Under the pieces are notes generated by a model. That model had not been told where the DNA came from and did no database searches. It was given only the letters and a program-made list of their open reading frames with translations. Made by a program: the position numbers and the translations under genes. Positions 1 to 8,514 of a stretch of DNA of 64,000 nt are shown here, one piece after another. Origin of the DNA: an uncultured Cohaesibacter sp. GTDB lineage: Bacteria; Pseudomonadota; Alphaproteobacteria; Rhizobiales; Cohaesibacteraceae. Numbering within the stretch: position 1 is the stretch's first letter; the number at the start of each line of letters is the position of its first letter. The DNA lies in the NCBI RefSeq assembly GCF_963666525.1, contig NZ_OY762905.1, forward strand, positions 5,039,001-5,103,000, given 5' to 3'.

Positions 1-386
1 AAAACTGGTTGACCGCTCATCCGGGTGACATTGCCGGTGTCATCGGTCAGAACGATGAAATGGCACTGGGTGCCATCGAAGCCATCAAGTCCGCAAGCCT
101 CAAGGTCGAAGACTTCGCCATCGCCGGTATCGATGGCGTGACCGACGCTCTGATGGCAGTGAAGAACAACGAAATGGCTTCCATCCTTCAGGACGGCGCA
201 GCACAGGCTCAGGGTGCTCTTGATCTGGCCATCAAGGCTGTCCAGCCAGACTACGAACCGATGTCGGAAATCTGGAAACAGTATCCGGACATGCCTTGGA
301 ATGGCGGTAAAGACGCAGAATATAGCGTTCCCTGGACCCCGGTCACCCTCGACAATGCCGACGCCCTGCTGGCTAAACGTCAGTAG
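1..386 (+). CDS. Sugar ABC transporter substrate-binding protein, C-terminal part (5' end outside window)
   Basis: The reading frame is already open at the window start, so only about the last 127 residues are visible. They match the C-terminal lobe of ribose/RbsB-type periplasmic binding proteins: a segment with NDEMALGAIEAIK, then the hinge-proximal AGIDGVTDAL stretch, both typical of the family. The protein would capture a sugar or polyol in the periplasm for an ABC importer whose other genes must lie to the left. It is followed by a strong hairpin and by polyol-dehydrogenase and triose-kinase genes on the same strand, so its ligand is probably the polyol or ketose handled there. The exact ligand cannot be read from this fragment. 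Confidence 0.85.
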   Translation, partial: NWLTAHPGDIAGVIGQNDEMALGAIEAIKSASLKVEDFAIAGIDGVTDALMAVKNNEMASILQDGAAQAQGALDLAIKAVQPDYEPMSEIWKQYPDMPWNGGKDAEYSVPWTPVTLDNADALLAKRQ

Positions 387-415
387 TCTGACCTGAACCA
401 TACGGAATAACGAAA

Positions 416-448
416 CCTGTCCGGAAAGAATAGGTCTTTCCGGACAGG
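416..448 (+). terminator. Strong intercistronic hairpin after the binding-protein gene
   Basis: Perfect 14-bp arms (CCTGTCCGGAAAGA and its complement) enclose a 5-nt loop. No T-run follows, so it is more likely an mRNA-stabilising or partially attenuating hairpin than a full terminator. It lies between the binding-protein gene and the dehydrogenase gene. Confidence 0.7.
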
Positions 449-490
449 GCCCAAACCCACAGGGCATAGAAATTACCAAAGGATATAGCC

Positions 491-1258
491 ATGTCATCGG
501 GACCTGAAACCCTCGATTTCGACTTCCCACTAACCGGGAAAACCGCTTTCGTGACCGGAGCAGCCTCTGGTATCGGAGCTGCTATCGCCGATGCATTGAA
601 CGCAAAGGGCGTGCGCGTTGCCATTGTTGATCTGAAAGAAGAGGCGGCGTCAGCCAAGGCGAAAGAGCTCAAAGATGCCATCGCTGTATCCTGCAATGTC
701 GCAGACGCTGCATCCGTTGAAGCTGCGGTCAAGGCCGTTGTCGACGCCTTCGGTCGCATCGACATTCTGGTCAATAGCGCCGGTATTGTCGCGCTAGCCC
801 CGGCTGAAGAGCTGAGCCTCGACGCCTGGAAGCTTACCATGGACGTCAACCTCACCGGCAGCTTCATCGTTGCCCAGACGGTGGGCAAGGTCATGATCAA
901 GCAGGGCGGCGGACGCATCATCAACATCGCATCCCAGGCTGGCTCTGTTGCCATTGACGAACATGTTGCCTATTGCGCCTCGAAATTCGCCATTCGCGGC
1001 ATGACCAAGACGCTTGCCCTCGAATGGGGCAAATATGGCATCAACGTCAACAGTGTGTCCCCAACCGTTGTGCTGACCGAACTGGGCAAATCCGCCTGGG
1101 CCGGACAGAAGGGCGTCGACGCCATCAAGCAGATCCCGGTTGGCCGGTTCGCCGAGCCTTGTGAAGTTGCTGCGGTTGCCGTCTTCCTGGCATCGGATGC
1201 AGCAGCCATGTTCAACGGCGCCGATCTCGTCATCGACGGCGGCTACACCATCAAGTAA
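491..1258 (+). CDS. Short-chain dehydrogenase, GolD/DthD-like polyol dehydrogenase
   Basis: A 255-residue classical SDR. It has the NAD-binding TGAASGIG (residues 22-29), the NSAG motif, a catalytic Ser in IINIAS, and YCASK with Tyr161 and Lys165. The N-terminus (ETLDFDFPLTGK) resembles the GolD/DthD group, whose members oxidise glycerol or D-threitol to dihydroxyacetone or D-erythrulose; this is remembered family knowledge, not a search. An AAGGA site precedes the ATG. The product ketose would be the substrate of the DhaK-DhaL pair immediately downstream, which fits oxidation followed by phosphorylation. Whether the substrate is a C3 or C4 polyol cannot be decided here; no tetrulose-phosphate isomerase is visible in the window. 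Confidence 0.82.
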   Translation: MSSGPETLDFDFPLTGKTAFVTGAASGIGAAIADALNAKGVRVAIVDLKEEAASAKAKELKDAIAVSCNVADAASVEAAVKAVVDAFGRIDILVNSAGIVALAPAEELSLDAWKLTMDVNLTGSFIVAQTVGKVMIKQGGGRIINIASQAGSVAIDEHVAYCASKFAIRGMTKTLALEWGKYGINVNSVSPTVVLTELGKSAWAGQKGVDAIKQIPVGRFAEPCEVAAVAVFLASDAAAMFNGADLVIDGGYTIK

Positions 1259-1268
1259 GGGCAGTATC

Positions 1269-2261
1269 ATGCAACGTTTTATCAATAATCCCGATGACAT
1301 CGTTGACGAAACCGTCGCCGGGTTTGTCCGGACACACAACGACGTTGTTCGTCTTCACGAAGGTAACAACAGGGTCGTGGTTTCCAATTTTGCTGGCGAA
1401 AAAGGGCGTGTCGGCATCGTTACCGGCGGTGGCTCGGGTCACGAGCCAGCCTTCATCGGCTACACGGGCAAGAACATGCTCGATGCGGTGGCGGTTGGCG
1501 AACTGTTCTCGTCTCCGACCGCGAAGAGCTTCCTTGACGCCATCAAGGCGGCCGACGGTGGCGCCGGTGTGGCCGTACTCTACGGCAACTATGCTGGCGA
1601 CAACATGAATGTCAAAATGGCCAGCAAGATGATCAAGAAGGACGGCATCGAGGTTGCAACCGTTGTGGCCAACGACGACGTCTGCTCAGCTCCTGCAGAG
1701 GAGCGCGAGAAACGGCGCGGTGTGGCCGGTGAAATCTTCATGTGGAAGATCGGCGGAGCCAAGGCTGCAACCGGCGCTTCTCTGGAAGAAGTGATTGCCG
1801 CCGCTCAGAAGGCCATCGACAACTGCCGTTCCATCGGCCTTGGTCTTGGCCCATGCACTTTGCCAGCTGTCGGCCACCCCAACTTTCTGATCGAACCGGG
1901 AAAAATGGAAGTCGGCATCGGGCACCATGGCGAACCAGGCGTCCGCGTTGAAGATCTCAAGTCCGCCAACGAGATTGCCGATGACATGGTGAAGGTCGTA
2001 CTTGATGACCACAACCTGCCTGCTGGCACCGAAGTGGCGGTCCTTGTATCCGGCCTAGGCGCCACCCCTATCAATGAGCTGTATGTGCTCTATGATCGCA
2101 TGGCGACCAAGATCGAGGAACGGGGTCTCAAGATCCACAAGGCTTTCGTGGGCAATTATTTCACGTCGCTTGAGATGGTCGGAGCTACACTGACGGTCAT
2201 GGCTCTCGACGAAGAGCTCAAACCGCTGCTGGACGCCGAAACCAACTGTCCGGGCTTTTAA
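1269..2261 (+). CDS. dhaK: Dihydroxyacetone (or erythrulose) kinase, DhaK subunit
   Basis: A 330-residue DhaK domain protein. It shows the GGGSGHEPAFIGYTG substrate-loop motif near the N-terminus and the HGEPG motif with the nucleophilic histidine (His220) that forms a hemiaminal with the ketose carbonyl. The length fits stand-alone DhaK. The ATG at 1269 was chosen because the protein starts there as DhaK does (MQRFINNPDDIVDE); the open frame upstream runs inside the dehydrogenase gene. It works with DhaL, which supplies the nucleotide. No PTS DhaM gene is visible, so the pair is probably ATP-dependent. The substrate could equally be D- or L-erythrulose, because some actinobacterial and alphaproteobacterial DhaK homologues phosphorylate tetruloses. 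Confidence 0.9.
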   Translation: MQRFINNPDDIVDETVAGFVRTHNDVVRLHEGNNRVVVSNFAGEKGRVGIVTGGGSGHEPAFIGYTGKNMLDAVAVGELFSSPTAKSFLDAIKAADGGAGVAVLYGNYAGDNMNVKMASKMIKKDGIEVATVVANDDVCSAPAEEREKRRGVAGEIFMWKIGGAKAATGASLEEVIAAAQKAIDNCRSIGLGLGPCTLPAVGHPNFLIEPGKMEVGIGHHGEPGVRVEDLKSANEIADDMVKVVLDDHNLPAGTEVAVLVSGLGATPINELYVLYDRMATKIEERGLKIHKAFVGNYFTSLEMVGATLTVMALDEELKPLLDAETNCPGF

Positions 2262-2274
2262 GGGAGACAATAGG

Positions 2275-2913
2275 ATGCAGGGAATTCCGAACAAGGGTGC
2301 AGGCAAGATCGTTGCAGACATTGCCGAAGTGATTGTGTCCAACAAGGCTTACCTGTCGGAAATCGACGGCAAGATTGGTGACGGCGACCATGGCATCAAC
2401 ATGGCCAAGGGCTTTGGCCGTGCAGCTGAACGTCTGGATCCGGATGGGACATTGACCGAGGCAATGGAGATCCTCTCCGACGTGCTGATGTCCGAAATCG
2501 GCGGTTCCATGGGTCCTCTTTACGGCATGATGTTCTCGGATATGGCCGAATCGCTTGGTGATACCGAGACTATTGATGCGGAAAGCTTCACCGCGATGCT
2601 GCAGGCTGGGCTCGATGGTATTCAGGGCATCGGCAATGCAAAGGTTGGTGACAAGACGCTTATGGATGCCCTGTCTCCGGCACTGGATGCCCTCAAGGCC
2701 GCCACTGCCGAGGGCAAGAGTTTCCCCGAAGCGCTGGACGCCATGAAGGCAGCCGCTGCCGTCGGTAGGGACAGCACGATCGACATGGTCGCCAAACTCG
2801 GGCGTTCTGCCCGACTTGGTGAGCGGTCCCGAGGTGTTCTAGATGCCGGAGCAACATCCTGTTGCATGATCCTGACGGCATTCGCCGACAGCATCACGGC
2901 ACGTCTTGATTGA
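2275..2913 (+). CDS. dhaL: Dihydroxyacetone kinase nucleotide-binding subunit DhaL
   Basis: A 212-residue DhaL domain protein. The magnesium/nucleotide aspartates are in DGKIGDGDHG (Asp31, Asp36, Asp38), with GSMGPLYGMMF and the GDKTLMDAL segment further on, all family hallmarks. It starts 13 bp after dhaK, preceded by AGGGAGA, so the two are made together. DhaL delivers the phosphoryl group to the ketose bound on DhaK in the cytosol. A second DhaL gene follows 166 bp later. That spacer holds small GC-rich inverted repeats, for example 6-bp arms around 2958-2970, and could carry a separate promoter or operator for the following pair. Confidence 0.9.
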   Translation: MQGIPNKGAGKIVADIAEVIVSNKAYLSEIDGKIGDGDHGINMAKGFGRAAERLDPDGTLTEAMEILSDVLMSEIGGSMGPLYGMMFSDMAESLGDTETIDAESFTAMLQAGLDGIQGIGNAKVGDKTLMDALSPALDALKAATAEGKSFPEALDAMKAAAAVGRDSTIDMVAKLGRSARLGERSRGVLDAGATSCCMILTAFADSITARLD

Positions 2914-3079
2914 ACGGAAGACAACCGGCTTTCCGTAACACCCTCAGGCGTCGCGCAAGACGCGGCGTCTCGTTCCACCTGTTTTGTCTGAGAGATCTGG
3001 TGCAAATCTGCACGCCCAGACGCAGTTTTGGGTCGTGTGTCTGTTGCGGAGCAGACGCCCTTGGGATATAAAATCTTGC

Positions 3080-3730
3080 ATGAAACAGGTGGAAATTGAC
3101 GATATCGTTGCGTTTCTCAGAGAAGCTGCGACGCGCATGAAAGAGGCGGCCGATTATCTCGGTCAGCTCGACGGAGAGATCGGCGATGGCGATCATGGCT
3201 ACACCATGTCGCGCGGCTTTTCCGCCATCGTCAGAGCATTGAATGAAATCGATGTTCAGTCCCATGACATGTCGACGCTCTTCAGGTCCTGCGCTGAGAG
3301 CTTTCTGGAAGCGGTTGGTGCCACTCCCGGCCCGCTTTATGCCTCCGGCCTGATTGCGGCGGGAGATTTTGCGGGCAATCGTTCGGCGATGGATGCAGAC
3401 CAAGCTCTGATGATTCTGGTTGCCATCTCTGACGGGATCGGTGCGCGTGGCAAGGCAATTGCGGGCGACAAGACCATGATGGATGTATGGCTTCCTGTAG
3501 TACAGACAATCAAGAACCTCAGGCAGGAGAATGCGCCGCTTGAGGTCATTCTGTCTGAGATCCGGACCTCGGCCAATCGCGGCGTGGAAAGTACACGGTC
3601 CATGGTGGCCATGCGCGGCCGTGCGGCACGCCTTGGCGGGCGCAGCCTTGGGCACATCGATCCAGGGGCAGCCTCCGCCGCCATCATCATCGACAGCTTT
3701 GCAAATATTCTAGAGCAGAGGGCGCTCTAA
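3080..3730 (+). CDS. Second DhaL-type subunit, partner of the regulator-kinase fusion
   Basis: A 216-residue DhaL paralogue with DGEIGDGDHG (Asp31, Asp36, Asp38), GATPGPLYASG and GDKTMMD, so the nucleotide site looks intact. The ATG at 3080 gives the normal DhaL N-terminus (MKQVEIDDIVAFL); the TTG 96 bp upstream adds residues the family lacks. Its stop codon overlaps the start of the next gene by one base (TAATG), so it is translationally coupled to the SorC-DhaK fusion. It therefore looks like a dedicated nucleotide subunit for that fusion rather than a spare copy of the first DhaL. In E. coli, DhaL also acts as a co-regulator of DhaR, so a regulatory role is plausible. Confidence 0.85.
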   Translation: MKQVEIDDIVAFLREAATRMKEAADYLGQLDGEIGDGDHGYTMSRGFSAIVRALNEIDVQSHDMSTLFRSCAESFLEAVGATPGPLYASGLIAAGDFAGNRSAMDADQALMILVAISDGIGARGKAIAGDKTMMDVWLPVVQTIKNLRQENAPLEVILSEIRTSANRGVESTRSMVAMRGRAARLGGRSLGHIDPGAASAAIIIDSFANILEQRAL

Positions 3731-5805
3731 TGCCCCCAAAGAAGCGGCTGAGTGCCGCTCGCCCCGAAAAGACAGGTTCCGAGCCCGATCTGGTCATGCC
3801 ATTGCGATTTGGCAATGATCCGTTGCTGTGGGCCAGCTGGCTCTATTACGAAGAGGGTATGACGCAAGGCGACATCGCGCGGACAATCGGAGTTTCGCGC
3901 GCTACAGTAATATCCTATCTCGCCGACGCTAGGACCCGCGGTCTGGTCAACATTTCCATTGAAACCGAGCATCTCAAGACCCTTACGATATCTAAGGCGC
4001 TCAAAGAGCATTTCGGGCTGAGAGACTGTCTGGTCATCCCCGGCGATGGTGGTGACAGGTCTTTGATCGACCGCCTTGGCGCTGCAGGCGCCCAGGTCCT
4101 GCAGGGCATTCTGAGATCTGGCGACACGATAGGTGTCGGCTGGGGCCGGACTGTTCTGGCATCAGCCCAGGCACTCAATATCGACAATCTTCAAGATGTG
4201 AGGGTTGTTCAGGCCACAGGTACGACCTCTGGCCATGTGCCTTTCACGCCCGCCGCGTGCGCGACAAAGATGGCAGCCGCCATTCGGGCAGAATGTGTGC
4301 CGATTTCCGCCCCGGCGATCGTCTCCAGCCCTGATCTGCGCGATATCCTGACCAGCGAGCCACTGGTTAGGGAACAGCTCGCAACTCTTGGTCAGCTGAA
4401 CTGCATTGTCTTCGGCATTGCCTCTTTGAGGCCCAATTCAACGTTGCACAGCTCCGGGTTCTTCCATGATGATCCCGAGCTTCGCGATGCCTATTCCACT
4501 GCAGTCGGAGCCATTGCCGGTCGCTACATCAATGAGCGTGGCAAACTCGTCAAGGGCCCCTTGGAAGACCGTACGATCGGCATCACCCTTGGCCAGTTGG
4601 CTCGGGTCAAGCAGCGGATCGGCATCGCCGGTGGCACGGACAAGGTGCCAGCCATTCTGGCCACTTTGCGCGGCGGATTTGTCAACATCCTCATCACTGA
4701 CGCGACAACCGGTCTTGGCATTCTGAGCGCTGACGGCAAGAAGGGATCGATCCGACCCGAAAAGGAAGTCGCCGAGCCAACTGAATCCATCAAGCGTACC
4801 CGGGTCAAGAAATTCCTCAACGAACCCGAAGATGCGGTTGATGAATCGCTGGAAGGGGCCGTTCTTGAATATGCCCAGTATCTGAAACCGGCGCGCAAAT
4901 CCAACCGCGCACTTGTAGCCCAGGATGGCCCTCGTGCGGGCAAGGTCGGGCTGGTCATCGGCGGGGGTGCCGGACATGACCCTTATTTCTATGGTTATGT
5001 CGGCAAGGGCCTCGCCGATGCCGTTGCGATAGGCAACATTTTCGCGTCGCCTCCTCCCATGCCCATCCTCGAATGCACGAGGGCGGCAAATGGTGGGGCA
5101 GGGGTCGTCTATCTGTTCGGCAACTATTCCGGAGATATCTTGAACTTTGAAATGGCCGCAGACATGGCCAAACGCGAAGGCATAGATGTGCGCACCGTCA
5201 TCACCACGGATGATATTGCGTCCTCGCGCAAGGAAGACCGCGAAAGCCGCCGCGGGGTAGCTGGCAACGTTTTTGTCTTCAAGATCGCCGGCGCCGCCTG
5301 CGACCAGATGCTGCCCATCGAGAGGGTCGAGGAACTGGCACGGAAGGCCAACCGCGAAACCTATACCGTCGGTGTGGCACTGGAACCCTGCTCCATGCCG
5401 GAGACGCGACGCCCCACCTTTCTGATCGGTGAAAATGAAATGGAAGTCGGCGTGGGTGTTCACGGCGAACCTGGCATCGCCCGCCAGCCTCTGGTCAGCG
5501 CCAATGACACCGCAGACATCATGGTTGACCGCATTCTGGCGGAAATGGCCCCCGAGCGTGGCGATGAAGTGGCGCTGCTGGTCAATTCTCTGGGAGCAAC
5601 ACCGATGATGGAATTGCTCATTATCGCCCGCCGCGTTCGCCAGCGACTGAAGGCGCGCAATGTCCATGTTGCCCGAAGCTGGACAGGAAGCTACTGCACC
5701 TCCCTTGACATGTCCGGTGTATCGATCTCCATGATGAAACTGGATGCCGAGCTGAAGGTCCTTCTGGATCATCCCTGCAACGCTGCTTCTTTCCAGATAC
5801 GCTAG
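3730..5805 (+). CDS. SorC-family transcriptional regulator fused to a DhaK kinase domain
   Basis: A 691-residue two-part protein. Residues about 43-69 (MTQGDIARTIGVSRATVISYL) form a helix-turn-helix. Residues about 75-340 are a SorC/DeoR-type sugar-binding domain. From about residue 358 a complete DhaK domain follows, with GGGAGHDPYFYGYVG, NYSGDILNFEMA and the nucleophilic histidine His578 in VHGEPG. Both halves look full length and intact, so this is a real fusion. I infer that the DhaK domain either senses the ketose or phosphorylates it with the coupled DhaL and passes the product to the SorC domain, which in its family binds sugar phosphates. It probably controls the operon in which it lies. 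This architecture is known from automated annotation; the mechanism is my inference. Confidence 0.88.
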   Translation: MPPKKRLSAARPEKTGSEPDLVMPLRFGNDPLLWASWLYYEEGMTQGDIARTIGVSRATVISYLADARTRGLVNISIETEHLKTLTISKALKEHFGLRDCLVIPGDGGDRSLIDRLGAAGAQVLQGILRSGDTIGVGWGRTVLASAQALNIDNLQDVRVVQATGTTSGHVPFTPAACATKMAAAIRAECVPISAPAIVSSPDLRDILTSEPLVREQLATLGQLNCIVFGIASLRPNSTLHSSGFFHDDPELRDAYSTAVGAIAGRYINERGKLVKGPLEDRTIGITLGQLARVKQRIGIAGGTDKVPAILATLRGGFVNILITDATTGLGILSADGKKGSIRPEKEVAEPTESIKRTRVKKFLNEPEDAVDESLEGAVLEYAQYLKPARKSNRALVAQDGPRAGKVGLVIGGGAGHDPYFYGYVGKGLADAVAIGNIFASPPPMPILECTRAANGGAGVVYLFGNYSGDILNFEMAADMAKREGIDVRTVITTDDIASSRKEDRESRRGVAGNVFVFKIAGAACDQMLPIERVEELARKANRETYTVGVALEPCSMPETRRPTFLIGENEMEVGVGVHGEPGIARQPLVSANDTADIMVDRILAEMAPERGDEVALLVNSLGATPMMELLIIARRVRQRLKARNVHVARSWTGSYCTSLDMSGVSISMMKLDAELKVLLDHPCNAASFQIR

Positions 5806-5859
5806 GCGCCAAATTCCCCCGAGCCTGAAGCAGGCCGGAGAGCGATTTCATTGCAAATG

Positions 5860-5897
5860 AAAAAAAGGAAGCCTCGAATGGAGTCTTCCTTTTTTTG
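5860..5897. terminator. Bidirectional terminator between the dha operon and tex
   Basis: An A-run, a 12-bp stem with one mismatch (AAAGGAAG...CTTCCTTT plus a 3-bp inner stem), a GAATG loop and a T-run. It sits between convergent genes. Confidence 0.85.
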
Positions 5898-5958
5898 TCG
5901 AACCAAATAGCGTTTTCACATGAGACTTGCTGACGTACCAATTGCCGTGCCAGTCGCG

Positions 5959-8253
5959 CTACTTGCGTAGCGCCTTGGCAAGAGCTTCTCCCAACTGTCC
6001 CATACCTTCGCCTTTGCCCTTGTCCTTGCCTTGTCGGTTTTGGGGCATTTTTTGCTGTGAGCGCTGGTCAGGCTTCCGTCCGCGAGACGTTTCGCCAATT
6101 TCCGGCGCCGACTTCATGGACAGGCTGATGCGTTTGGCCTTAACGTCGACAGCGGTAACCACGACCTTGACGACCTGACCGGCCTTGACGACCTTGGACG
6201 GATCAGAGACATAGCTGTCGGACAATTGCGAGATATGCACCAGCCCATCCTGATGAACGCCGATGTCGACAAACGCACCAAAGGCAGCAACGTTGGTCAC
6301 GGTGCCCTCAAGACGCATACCTGGCAGCAGGTCGGAAATCTCATGAATGCCTTCCATGAATGTCGCCGTCTTGAACTGCGGGCGCGGGTCGCGACCCGGC
6401 TTGCGCAATTCCTCGATGATGTCCTTGATGGTCGGTATACCGAACTCTCCGGTGACAAATTTCGCAGGGTCGACACTCTTGAGACTGTTGGCATCACCCA
6501 TGATCTCCCTGAGATCGCGGCCACAGTCGGCAACAATTTTTCGGGCCACCTTATAGGCTTCTGGATGGACAGCTGACGCATCGAGCGGTTCGGATCCGCC
6601 AATCACCCGCAAGAACCCGGCGCATTGTGAGAAGGTCCTGTCGCCGAGCCTTGGAACCGACTTCAGCTCGGACCGCTTGGTGAAGACGCCATTGCTGTCC
6701 CGGTAGCTGACGATGGACTCGGCAAGCGATGGCCCGACACCGGCGACATAGGACAACAGGGCGGGGGATGCGGTGTTGACATCGACCCCGACAGCATTCA
6801 CCACGTCCTCGACAGCCCCAGCCAGGGCCCGCGCGAGACGCGTCTGATCCACATCATGCTGATACTGCCCGACGCCAATGGCCTTGGGATCGATTTTCAC
6901 CAGTTCGGCCAGAGGGTCCTGCAACCGGCGTGCTATGGAAACCGCCCCGCGAAGGGACACATCGAGATCCGGGAACTCACGTGAGGCGAATTCAGACGCT
7001 GAATAGACCGAAGCCCCGGCCTCGCTGACAACGACCTTGGTCGGCTTCTTGCCATCAATTCCTTTCAGCAGCTCAGCCACCAGCGCATCGGTTTCCCGCG
7101 AGGCCGTACCATTGCCGATCGCGATCAGTTCGACGCCAAACCGACGGATGAGAGCGCCAAGCTCGCTGAGCGTCCCCCGAACATCATTGCGTGGCGCGTA
7201 AGGGTAGACGGTGCTGGTCGCCAGAAGCTTGCCCGTTGCATCAACAACAGCCACCTTCACGCCAGTACGAATGCCCGGGTCAAGCCCCATCGTCGCTTTC
7301 ATGCCCGCAGGTGCTGCCATCAGCAGAGCCTTGAGGTTGGTGACAAATACGTCGATGGCTTCCTTCTCGGCCCGTTCCCGCATTTCGCCGGTCATTTCAG
7401 AGACAAGCCTTGTTGTGAATTTCACCTTCCAGGTCCAATCGATGACCTTGTCAAGAAAGGCATTGCCAGAGGGAATCTTGTTGTCGTTGACAATGGCCGA
7501 TTTGGAAAAGGCAACCGCTTCGTCATCGAACTCGATATCAAGGGACAGGGCGCCAGCCTCCTGTCCGCGCATCATCGCCAGAATGCGGTGGCTTGGTGCC
7601 TTGGACCAGTTTTCGGTGTGATCAAAATAGTCGGCAAACTTGTTGCCTTCCTCTTCCTTGCCACTCACGACAGATGCTTTCAGACGCGCTGTCTTCTTGG
7701 CGACAGGGCGAATCTTTGCAGTGGTATCGGGATGGAGGGAAAACCGTTCAGACAGGATATCACGCACACCATCCAGCGCCGCCTTGATGTCAGCAACCTT
7801 CTCGCCGAGGAACGGCTTGGCCAGCGCCTCGGGGTCACTGGCGGGCTTTTCGAGAATGGCATCGGCAAGCGGCAGCAGACCATTGTCGATTGCCTTCTGC
7901 GCTCTGGTCTTCACCTTGACGCGGAACGGAGCATTGATGTCTTCCAGTTCGGCCTTGGTCGTCGCCTTGGCGAGGCGGGCGAGGATTTCATCCGTCAGCT
8001 TGCCCTGAGCCTCGATTGCGCTTCGCACAGCTTCCCGGCGCTTTGAGAATTCTCGGAGGTAAATGAGCCGCTCATCCAGCTTGCGCAGTTGGATATCGTC
8101 AAGTCCACCGGTCACTTCCTTGCGGTATCGCGCGATGAATGGAATGGTGTCTCCATTGTCGATGAGCTCGACTGCTGCGATGACCTGTTTTGCTTGACAG
8201 CCGATTTCGGCCGCAATGACAGATGGGATGGACATTTCTTCGATCAAATTCAT
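5959..8253 (-). CDS. tex: Tex, S1-domain RNA-binding transcription accessory protein
   Basis: A 764-residue protein with the full Tex layout: N-terminal Tex domain (IPFIARYRKEVTGGLDD), a YqgF/RNase H-like domain (GLDPGIRTGVKVAVVD), helix-hairpin-helix repeats (GVDVNTASPALLSYVAGVG) and an S1 RNA-binding domain at about 640-715 (GMRLEGTVTNVAAFGAFVDIGVHQDGLVHISQ). The length is normal. The last 45 residues form a basic, Gln/Gly/Lys-rich tail of low complexity, common in alphaproteobacterial Tex. Tex is a cytosolic nucleic-acid-binding protein associated with transcription fidelity and stress tolerance. It is transcribed alone, divergently from the dehydratase gene that follows. Confidence 0.95.
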   Translation of the reverse strand: MNLIEEMSIPSVIAAEIGCQAKQVIAAVELIDNGDTIPFIARYRKEVTGGLDDIQLRKLDERLIYLREFSKRREAVRSAIEAQGKLTDEILARLAKATTKAELEDINAPFRVKVKTRAQKAIDNGLLPLADAILEKPASDPEALAKPFLGEKVADIKAALDGVRDILSERFSLHPDTTAKIRPVAKKTARLKASVVSGKEEEGNKFADYFDHTENWSKAPSHRILAMMRGQEAGALSLDIEFDDEAVAFSKSAIVNDNKIPSGNAFLDKVIDWTWKVKFTTRLVSEMTGEMRERAEKEAIDVFVTNLKALLMAAPAGMKATMGLDPGIRTGVKVAVVDATGKLLATSTVYPYAPRNDVRGTLSELGALIRRFGVELIAIGNGTASRETDALVAELLKGIDGKKPTKVVVSEAGASVYSASEFASREFPDLDVSLRGAVSIARRLQDPLAELVKIDPKAIGVGQYQHDVDQTRLARALAGAVEDVVNAVGVDVNTASPALLSYVAGVGPSLAESIVSYRDSNGVFTKRSELKSVPRLGDRTFSQCAGFLRVIGGSEPLDASAVHPEAYKVARKIVADCGRDLREIMGDANSLKSVDPAKFVTGEFGIPTIKDIIEELRKPGRDPRPQFKTATFMEGIHEISDLLPGMRLEGTVTNVAAFGAFVDIGVHQDGLVHISQLSDSYVSDPSKVVKAGQVVKVVVTAVDVKAKRISLSMKSAPEIGETSRGRKPDQRSQQKMPQNRQGKDKGKGEGMGQLGEALAKALRK

Positions 8254-8514
8254 AATCCGTACCTTGTTTATCTCCGGCCAGATATTGATGCATTTGGGCG
8301 CGATAGGAAAGGGCCATTAGATGTCACCCAAAGCTTCTTGCCCCACAGACAACTTGCGGCAAGTCAGAAGGCGACCATGGCAAGATCAGTGATATGGGAG
8401 TTTGCCCACACGCCATCACGTTGTGGGCTTTGTCTTTTGCCTTTGCACCCATGGTTCACAACCACACCCGATGTGCATAATCTAAGGGCGTGATCGATAA
8501 CAGGGAATTGCGCC

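Noticed and set aside
4438-5772. A 444-codon minus-strand frame opposite the SorC-DhaK fusion
   Set aside because: The plus strand encodes motif-rich protein here; the antisense frame has no motif or ribosome-binding site.
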